A stretch of 64,000 bases of DNA, taken from Ambrosia x helenae. Its lineage: Eukaryota > Streptophyta > Magnoliopsida > Asterales > Asteraceae. The stretch spans positions 103,502,687-103,566,686 of the forward strand of contig CM061226.1 of assembly GCA_030844895.1 (NCBI GenBank), in the 5' to 3' direction. A model generated the notes under the pieces. The model was not told the origin of the DNA, did no database searches, and saw only the letters and a list, made by a program, of their open reading frames with translations. Position 1 is the first letter of the stretch. Each line of letters starts with the position of its first letter. Below, piece by piece: positions 56,065 to 64,000 of the stretch. The translations under genes were made by a program, and so were the position numbers.

Positions 56065-57735
56065 AGTACCGATATCCCATACCCTGTTCAGTTATCAGAC
56101 CCAAACCCGATCCAGTCACCATCCCTATTAATATTAACGAGAGTTAAGACCCGGTTAACCCGACACCACGCTAACTCGGTTCTTATAAACAACCCGGGTT
56201 TGAACCCGTCAACACTTGAACCGTTCAACACCCGAAGTATAGCATGCGAGTTGTAATAGAGTTGTCCTAGACAAGATTAATGACACTAGGTGTGTTTATA
56301 GCAAATAGTTTATATTCCATGCTTTCAAGTATCATGAATAATCAATGTTCAAGTAGATAATCAAATCCTCATGTATAACTAAGAATTAAGTTTGATGCAA
56401 CACACAATCAAATTTCAATAGTTTGGTTATCATGGGTAACTAGCTCATGTTTGAGAAGGTGAGGGATATGAATTTAGTTCTTGGGGGAATGATGAAAAAT
56501 CTCGAAACAGAATCAAGGTTGCGAGAGATAGTGAATGTGAAGATGGTTGATAAGGAGTTTATTTTATAGTAAGGAGATTATGTAGCAGTGTAACTTGTGG
56601 GGTTTGGATTAAAGATTATAATCAAGTGTATAAAAAAACATGATTGTGGTATATGCCAAATATTGTAAAAATTTGAACAAATTGAAAATGAGTGAGTGTC
56701 GATGGAGAATCTAGAGACTAGATATTATTCCTATGGATTAAAAAAAATTTATTTTCAAAATTGGTTTTGTACATAAAGCAAAAGTTGTTAAATAGTACAA
56801 GCTAAGTAGGCTTTGATTAAAATATTCCCGTTAGTTGGAGATTTCAAACATGACATTAGGTTTTGAAGATCAAGGTTCTATTAAGTGATTTTTAATAGTT
56901 TAAAGCATTATATAGAAAATTGTTTGTTACGTCAATAAATAAACAATTGAATTTAAGTTCGAGGACATCTTTTGACAAAAATATGTACTTTGTAAAGTTA
57001 CTAGGTAATGAAAATACAACAAGATTTAGAAATCTTTAGTTTGTGCTAAGGTATGAGGTTATAGTTTTTAAAAAAATAAGTAACATGTGGAGAAATGAAA
57101 TAATATGATTTGGGTAGGGTGTTGAATATTTAAAAAGTGGCTAAGATGGTAAGGTGAAGTGTGATTGTGAAATCCATAGATGGTTATGAAATGAGATTGA
57201 TTTAAGCTGTAAAATTTGGAGATTTTAGAGCTTAGTTTAAGGAAAGTGAGTGTAATCATTTATTCATTAATTAAAACGAATAAACGAAAACGTTGACTTA
57301 TCAAAACTTCTAGATTCTAATAACATAGTGAAGACATGCTTTAGCCTATAAGTGAACACTCATCCCGAGAATTCCCAGGTAGGCATCCGGGTCCCTCGTC
57401 TGATTGGGATTTATGCAGCAATGCCAGTCCTAGACAGAAAACTCAGAATACAGGCGTTCACCCTTCCAGATTGCACGTGTTCGTTATTAAAATTTAGAAC
57501 TTCGACGAGATCTTCAAGGTGGTTCAGGCTAAACCTGAGGATTTGTCCTACTAGTCTAAGAGTAGATCTTGTGATGGAGAGCACTCTTCTTGTAGGGACT
57601 AAAGTAAGGATAAGAAGTAGGATAGAGAATAGAAACAAGTAAGGTTGCAAGTAAAAGGAGCAAGTACTGGTTAAAATCCTATGGTTATACACTAGATTAT
57701 TTTTTTTTCTAATAACCTAATTCCCTATAACCATG
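56065..57735 (-). other. Putative internal spacer of Gypsy element A
   Basis: This lies downstream (minus strand) of the primer-binding site at 57736-57747 and would be the leader and gag region. I see no gag motif; reading frames are short. It is probably decayed or non-coding. Confidence 0.4.
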
Positions 57736-57747
57736 GCTCTGATACCA
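57736..57747 (-). other. Gypsy primer-binding site
   Basis: The minus strand reads TGGTATCAGAGC three bases after the LTR end, complementary to tRNA-Met. Confidence 0.85.
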
Positions 57748-57750
57748 ATC

Positions 57751-58575
57751 TGTAACACCCCAACCGATGGCGGAAACATCGGGATGTCACGTATTGACGA
57801 TTGTTCAGTAGCTCATGGTAAATAATAAATTTCATTAATTGATTACATAAATTACATACAATTGTTCTAAAAGAATTTGTACATAAAAATGAAAAATACT
57901 AGATACACATCTTCAAGCATTAATTCTAATCTTCAAGCAAACTAATCCTGAAACATGTTAAGTTTGAAAATATTTTGGGTCAACAAAAGTTGGTGAAAAC
58001 AATTTGTACAATTCGAGTGTCATGGCAAGTCTAGTCCATATGTGAAAACAATACTGCCCGGTAAATCGTGTGCATAATCAAACCTTGTGACTAGAATATT
58101 GTGGTCCATCCCATACGCATATGGTTCACTCGTTTTTGTTGCGATAACAATCACCCACGCTACATATGTAGGAGGTAACGTATCCGGGTGGGGTTGTCAG
58201 TCCAATAGATCTATTATTGTGTATCGTTGGTTTGTACGGAGTTAATGATTGTGCTAGAATAATTGTGCTTACCATAGTAATGTTTAAGACATAATGCAAC
58301 ATAGAATAACACATAGACACTTATGTTGAATTGTAAATTGATGTTGTAACATGTTTCACCCCAAAATACTGAAATGGTAAAAAGGGTTTATGTAAACTCA
58401 CCTTAGGTGCATAATGAGTTCGTGTGTTTTATTGAGCGTGCAAACACTTAGTAATAATGCCTTGGAAAACTCGAAACTAGCTAGAGGAGATAATGACGGA
58501 TGAAAACTTTAGTATATGGGAGATGGGATAATAATGTTTTTTTTGAATGGTATAAAGAGTTGAATGGTGGGCTAG
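57751..58575 (-). mobile_element. 3' part of the 5' LTR of Gypsy element A
   Basis: The minus-strand end GGGGTGTTACA adjoins the primer-binding site. The ~700 bp inside match the solo LTR at 20884-23561 in reverse (shared blocks include CATATGCGTATGGGATGGAC). The LTR is cut off at 58575 where another LTR begins, so its 5' part should lie beyond the window. Confidence 0.75.
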
Positions 58576-58956
58576 TGTCACACCACGCCAATGGCGGAAA
58601 CACGTGGCGCAACGCTCGAAAGTATATCAAAGTCAAGATTAACACAAACTATATTTAATTAGAAAAGATCAATTTAATAGAATGTCGGAAATGAGTATCT
58701 CGTTACAATATTGCACAAGGCATTACTTAAAACGATGAACATTAAGTTTCAATGTGGGTATTTCCGTTTCTGTTCCAACCCGAAGGTAACAGTGAATGAA
58801 ATCCCGACCAGTATCCGACATCCCGAATTCCACCGCACTAGCCCCATATCTATTCAGCACTTAGTTACCTGAAAGATATGTTTAAAAAGACGTCAATATA
58901 TAAAATATTGGTGAGTTCACAGGTTTTAGTTTCATAACAGCAACATTTTCACAACC

Positions 58957-59030
58957 ATCGACTCGACTCACTTTACCGTATAATTATTTTCCCATTAAAT
59001 AATTATACTAGGATCTTGTCGATCGATATT
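58957..59030. repeat. Covarying hairpin unit 1
   Basis: Inner stem GTATAATTATTT / AAATAATTATAC (12 bp, perfect) closes a TCCCATT loop. Outer arms ATCGACTCGAC / GTCGATCGAT pair at 10 positions with one bulged C. Internal flanks are CTCACTTTACC and TAGGATCTT. Confidence 0.85.
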
Positions 59031-59070
59031 CCGTTTTTACAACATGTGCGAAACCTGCACAACTTGTGGC

Positions 59071-59101
59071 CTTTGTAAGGAGTAGCTAGCTCCTACAAAC
59101 T
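59071..59101. repeat. Separate hairpin in LTR X
   Basis: TTTGTAAGGAG / CTCCTACAAA pair with one bulge around TAGCTAG. It is not part of the six-unit family. Confidence 0.7.
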
Positions 59102-59731
59102 ATAATGATGAGCAATCCCTTGAGCCCCATAACCAAACCAAGACTAATAGTAATGCCCCGCTCCAAGTCGTTCCTCGGAACCCAACGACTTAATTTCAGA
59201 ATACGTGCACCCCAGGCATACGCCGATGCATAATCGACGCTATCGATTAGGGGTGGGCCTTGTCAGGCACCAATAGTACTATCCAATTATTCTTTCGGTT
59301 TCATTTCCCTGAATTAATGATTACGGAAGAGAGGACTCAACCCCGAGTGGCGATCACTGCTCAAGTACTCGTCATACCACTTATCACATTTTAACCTTTG
59401 AAAACATTTCAACATGTGACAACGTTTGACAAACATATCTTTCCCCCAGTTAAAACAGTAAAATGGGGCCGTGAAACTCACCTGAAACACTGTCTGGCTC
59501 ACTAAGTAGATAGCATAGAGGGTCTCGCACCTACAAACGTCCTAGACGTATAAGTCACTATTCCTATAGTGCATGTGCCTTGGCAAGTTGTACACCCAAC
59601 TCCCGACCACAAGTTATTCCAAATCCCGTTTAATTAAGCGCGTATCCTAGGTTTCGTTGGCGTTAGATTACCCCTTTGTGTTACAAGTTATATATTACTC
59701 TTGTTAATATTTCCTTAACTTGTACCTTATT

Positions 59732-60084
59732 ATCATCGACTCGTCTTCACTTAACATATAATTATTTTCCCATTTAAATAATTATACTTAAGATCGCATC
59801 GCTCGATATAATATATATTTCAACATTCAACCCGACTCACTTTGCCACACATTTGTTTTCCCATTTAAACAAATATGCTAAGATCTTGTCGTTCGATTGT
59901 ATATTCTTAACACCCGATTCAACTCACCATACCGTATATTTATTTTCCCATTCAAATAAATATACTAGGATCTTGTTGGTACGGCATACACATATATATC
60001 TTTGTCTACTCGTCGCGGCTTTCCTCCCCACATATCTACTTTCCCATTAAGTAGATATACTAGAGTTTTGCCGAGACGAGCGTA
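59732..60084. repeat. Array of four covarying hairpin units (2-5)
   Basis: Units at 59732-59810, 59821-59900, 59909-59987 and 60006-60084. Inner stems: TATAATTATT/AATAATTATA; ATTTGTTT/AAACAAAT; GTATATTTATTT/AAATAAATATAC; ATATCTACTT/AAGTAGATAT. The loop always contains CCCATT. Outer arms also differ and pair, best in unit 5 (CTCGTCGCGGC with GCCGAGACGAG, one mismatch) and least in unit 2. Confidence 0.88.
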
Positions 60085-62785
60085 CATACATATAAATGTG
60101 TAATTTTTCTTGTTAAGTATATACGTTTGTTTAACGTCTTATTTGTTTATGTTATATTTTTCTCCCACGAATAATTCCTTCAACACTTAGGAAAGTGTTT
60201 ATTTGTTTTCACCCATGATGCATATATATTTTACTTCTTAAAAATATATATTTTCTTACCTTGCCGCAATGGCATTTTTCTCATGTTTTGTCCGTGTACG
60301 GTTCGTTAACGCGTCTTAGTTCGATATCTTAGTTTGATTAGTCAATTTTCCAAGTCTTTCCCAACATGTGTTTTATAGAAATATTATCCACATTTCTAAC
60401 CCATGTTACTTGGAAGGTTTGTATTTTAGCCTAACTTGTTAACTTAGATACAAAAATGCTTCCAATACTCTTATATTCCCATTTATATAAAAGTATTCAT
60501 TATTGTATAAGTTTCTCAAGTTTGCTCAACATTTTTATAAAATCTCTATTTTATAAAAATCTTTATGTTAATACAATCCATATTTTTATAACTTTCACTT
60601 TTATAAAAATATACTTTTTATACCAAAATACCCAAGTGTGCCTATTAGTATTTACCCAAATCATCCTTGGAAAATTATTACTTATACTTTTGACACCAAA
60701 CTTTCCATTATTGCATCTTTGGACTAATAGTTTCTAAAATATCCATTTTAGTCCTCTAACTTTCCAAGTTACATATTAGTCCCTTAACTTCCAAATGTTG
60801 CATTTTTCCACTCTAACTTCCAAAGTTAACATTTTTCACTCAAAATAGTAGACTTTGAAGATCCATCTTTTTATTGGTAAGTTATTTTTGTATCAAAACA
60901 CTTCTATTAGTCTTATATTTCATATATAAGACTACTTGTATGTGCGTTTTATGTATTTGCCCATTATATCAAAATATCAATCTTCTAAGTAAGTAAACTT
61001 TAATTTTTCATCTTCTTCATTCTTGAACTTCTAACATGTTCCATCATTTATTATGTCTTAAATGATCATGTTAAGATGATTAAAGTTACTTTCTAACACA
61101 TTCAAGTTTATTCTACAAATCATACTCAAATCATCATCCTACTTAATGTATGTGTAGATTTTATACATTCTCATGAACACTACATTATCATCATCAAATC
61201 CATGATTTAATTACATATCTTTAATCATTCATTTTACACATGTAAAACCTATTAAAGATTATGTTCAAACCACCCTTTTAAACCCTTCATGTACAACTTG
61301 CTTCTAAGAACACATACATGAATAATAATAATCAAAAACAAGGTTAAGAAGCTTACTACTAGCGCAAGGCTAGGGAAGACAAAACCTTGGATTTTGAGAG
61401 GGGTTTAGTGTGTTCTTCCTTAATGGTTAAGCTCCAAGCTTGAAACACACAATAGGGGTTTTGATGATGGATGTTTGGAAGTGATTTGAATGTGTTAAAC
61501 TTGAAAGAAAGATGGGTTTTGTGCTCCTTGAATACCTACGGCCAAGGGAAGGGAAAAGAGAAGGATTTTTGCTTTGCTATCCAAGTATTCCCCACATGTC
61601 TTCCTTTTATAATTCTTCCATATCTTTCAAATATTGTAAGTAATCTAATGAAGATTGTTTAGTGTACTTGGGTGATCTCTTGGTGGATTTTAGTGTGTGT
61701 GTGTGCCGTGAGGTTAGAGAGAGATTGGGGAGATATTGTGAATCTATGAAGGACATGTTAATCTTCTTCAAATCCTTTATAATCTTCCAAAATCACACAC
61801 ATGATTCATGAGATCCCTTAGTAGCTTGTCTAGCTTGTACTAGTGATCTTTTGGTGATATGTTGGGGGACAAGTGGCCGAAATTTTGCATAAGAGGGAAG
61901 CAAAATCTTGCATGCTTTGGCACTTAGCTAATGATTATTATCCTTCCATGATTACACATGAGATCTTTATGTAATATCTTCTTACAAGCATGTGCACTAG
62001 GTAATGATATGATTTGTCTTGGTCTTGGATTATATGGCCATAGGGCCGAAATCTTTACCAAGGGGGGACAAGATTAAGCATGCCTTGTACTTGTTTAATC
62101 TTATGCTTTATCCTTTTGTCCATGCATGCTTTTTACTAGGCTAGGGGTTATTATTATTAAGACAACTTGCAAGAGGCTTGGCATGGCCATTAGGCCGGCC
62201 CCTTTGTGGGTCTAGGTGGGGTCCACAACTCCAAATATTTACCCAATATTTGTTAAGTTAAATCCCCCGTCGTTCGGGTGTCGTTCGGGTATTTTTCGGG
62301 TTTTAACCGCGCGTTATTCGGACATTAAAAATACCTTTAATAACCCTTAAATATAGTCTAATTTAAGCGTTGATTGGTTATTTAGGCTTTTACCGGGTGA
62401 AATTATGAGTTACGCGCGTATCGGGTGCGGTACGCGCACTTTATTCGTTACCGGGAGATTTGTATAAGACGTTTCCACTTATGGTTTTGGAGTTCCAAAA
62501 CTCATTATATTTTGTGAAAATACCCTTTATTTTATATCCTGGGTGTCCGGGATCCTTTTCGTTTATTTAATTATTACCGGGTAACTGCCAACGTCCATAC
62601 CGGATAGCTTATTCGCACATGATCCAATCATGTTTTACCATTAAACGTATGCATTCCTATGCACTATTTGGAAATTGCTATCTCCTAAGGCCTTGATAAT
62701 TAAATCACACATAATTGCATTTAATTACGTTAATCATATATTAATTAATTTGTACGGAATTACCTTATTTTTGCCGGTTGTTACA

Positions 62786-62798
62786 TTCTCCCCCCGTT
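62786..62798 (-). other. Gypsy element X polypurine tract
   Basis: The minus strand reads AACGGGGGGAGAA directly before TGTAACA, a typical plus-strand primer of plant Gypsy elements. Confidence 0.8.
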
Positions 62799-64000
62799 AA
62801 GAGAATTCCGTCCCGGAATTCAATTCAAGTTACCCATCGCAATAGTAACCTTGAACAGGGCGGGGTGTTTGCGCTTCATGAGATCTCCTCTTTCCTAGTG
62901 AGCCCAGGTTCATGCTCGGCTCACGCTTAGTGCTCTAACGAACACAATGTCATAGTTCAACTACGACTAAGCTCTTGGTCATCCCACCTTGACACATCTA
63001 TCGGTTTCCCGAAATAGTAGAGCTTATCGTCAACCGGACTTCCGCCGGTCGAGGAGTTGACCAAAACTTCCTCAGGCCAGACTTGCGGGATTCATTAAGA
63101 GTCCCACCAAGCTCTTACGATAGTCCGAGCTTAATCATTACGAGACCAATTTCGATTGATATCTCCGTACCACCGAAGTATTAGGAACTTGGCCTACTAC
63201 AAACTCTAAGCTTATTGACACCTCCTCGGAGTATGACTCTCAGTGAAAAACCTATTATTAGACCGAAGTTCTTAAGGCCTACGCCTTGTCTGCATGACTT
63301 CTTAATAGGTTCGCATCTCATCCAAATAGTCTTTAATCTGCAAGATCTACTGACCATCTCTCGAATAACCTAAACCAGGTTATGCATCTATCTCCGTCTG
63401 TCAATCGACGCACTGGAGATTTACACGTATGCCCTCCAAGGGCTTTGAGTAGTACACCCCGAACACTGGGATGCTAATTCCTATCACATAGGAAATTTTG
63501 GCGATGGAGCTCATGGGTTCGATCTGCCACGAACATCAATCGTGTCATCACGGAACAATTCCGTCAAGTACATTCAATTTGTCCGAGAATGACAAGCCAT
63601 ACTCGTCTCAAATCGAGTATCCCATGCTTGTGTACAAAGTTTGTCGAACTTGAGGTAGAGTGACTACTACAATCCGATATAATGTAAGTCGGCAATTCGG
63701 TGTCTAGCCACGACTCCCCGAGAGTATAGGTAGCTATCCAATGCCTCATCTCGGAGCTATAGGTGAGTAAGGAATGAGAGGGTTCCAAACAACAATCAAT
63801 CGTCACTTGGGTCACATCTGACCCCGGGACACCTCGGGCGTCATGGTGATGTCAAACAGGTGATCTTACCGCACCACCTAAAAGTCCCCTTGGAAACCTC
63901 GCCGGGTATTCCATTTTGTTAACCCTTCGGCTCGACTCACTTTACCATATATTTACCTCCCCATTAAGATAAATATACTAGGTTCTTGTCGACCGAACAA
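62799..64000 (-). pseudogene. Decayed 3' end of Gypsy element X internal region
   Basis: The minus strand upstream of the polypurine tract retains scraps resembling the end of a chromovirus polyprotein: DDKLYYFGKPIDV and, in a shifted frame, EHEPGLTRKEE then KRKHPALF, which recalls the conserved tail motif (..EF.WER....KYP.LF). Stops and frameshifts are frequent. Position before the tract and LTR supports the call; the motif match alone is weak. Confidence 0.45.
63925..63998. repeat. Covarying hairpin unit 6
   Basis: Outer arms TTCGGCTCGAC / GTCGACCGAA pair at 10 positions with one bulged C, the same topology as unit 1 but with different bases. Inner stem TATATTTA.CT / AG.TAAATATA closes the CCCATT loop. 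It lies outside LTR X, in the decayed internal region, at the window edge. Confidence 0.8.

Larger units (their letters stand above)
58576..62785 (-). mobile_element. 3' LTR of Gypsy element X, ~4.2 kb
   Basis: On the minus strand it begins TGTAACA after a polypurine tract and would end TGTGACA at 58576. The sequence is non-coding, with an array of hairpin units near its 3' half. It is inserted in the LTR of element A; GCTAG (58571-58575) is the expected target copy. The lower border rests on its TG...CA end and on homology of the flanking sequence to the solo LTR. Confidence 0.6.

Noticed and set aside
59732..60084. CRISPR array
   Set aside because: Regular repeats with hairpins, but the arms vary, there are no unique spacers, and the genome is a plant.
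63564..63815. 83-aa minus ORF as a host gene
   Set aside because: It lies in the decayed internal region of a Gypsy element just before its polypurine tract and shows no family match.

Overview
This is nuclear DNA from a flowering plant. Spliced genes have GT-AG introns, the spacers are AT-rich, and nearly every class of plant transposon is present. A dicot, most likely a member of the daisy family (Asteraceae), is suggested by the two-PP2 protein kinase and by the style of the Gypsy LTRs; the family assignment is inference. Only three host genes can be built with confidence, and one of them looks broken. All protein-family calls were made by eye.

Host genes. (1) A group IIa WRKY transcription factor on the minus strand (12143 to 10094, 4 exons, 244 aa) carries an unusual WKKYGQK motif and a DLNxxP-type repression motif. 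(2) A plastid-type glutathione peroxidase on the minus strand (35552 to 32102, 6 exons) has perfect splice sites but one missing base in each of exons 1, 2 and 4. (3) A cytoplasmic receptor-like kinase fused to two phloem protein 2 (PP2) domains lies on the plus strand (44288 to 54012, 6 exons, 734 aa). Its fifth intron (6.6 kb) holds a young Copia element and a Helitron that itself contains a MITE, yet the reading frame is intact.

Layout. 1-3.1 kb: decayed Copia fragment, a Pack-MULE holding a beta-1,3-glucanase gene fragment, and a SINE. 4-9 kb: MITEs and Helitrons. 9.1 kb: a small Harbinger-type Myb/SANT ORF. 10-12.1 kb: WRKY gene. 12.5-18.8 kb: Helitrons (one next to a MYB exon fragment), a LINE and an unclassified long repeat. 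20.9-23.6 kb: a solo Gypsy LTR with a perfect 5-bp target duplication and three tRNA-like modules. 24.7-31.6 kb: MULEs (one inside another), an LTR-like segment and Harbinger remnants. 32-36.4 kb: GPX locus with several MITEs. 37-43 kb: LINEs, Helitrons and a direct-repeat pair. 44-54 kb: kinase-PP2 gene. 54.4-57.7 kb: SINE, MITE, simple repeats and Gypsy spacer. 57.7-64 kb: two minus-strand Gypsy elements, one apparently inserted in the LTR of the other.

Most notable signal. Six ~75-bp units (58957-60084 and 63925-63998) each fold into a two-part hairpin. The stems differ between units but the complementarity is kept, and the loop (core CCCATT) is constant. I do not recognise this family.
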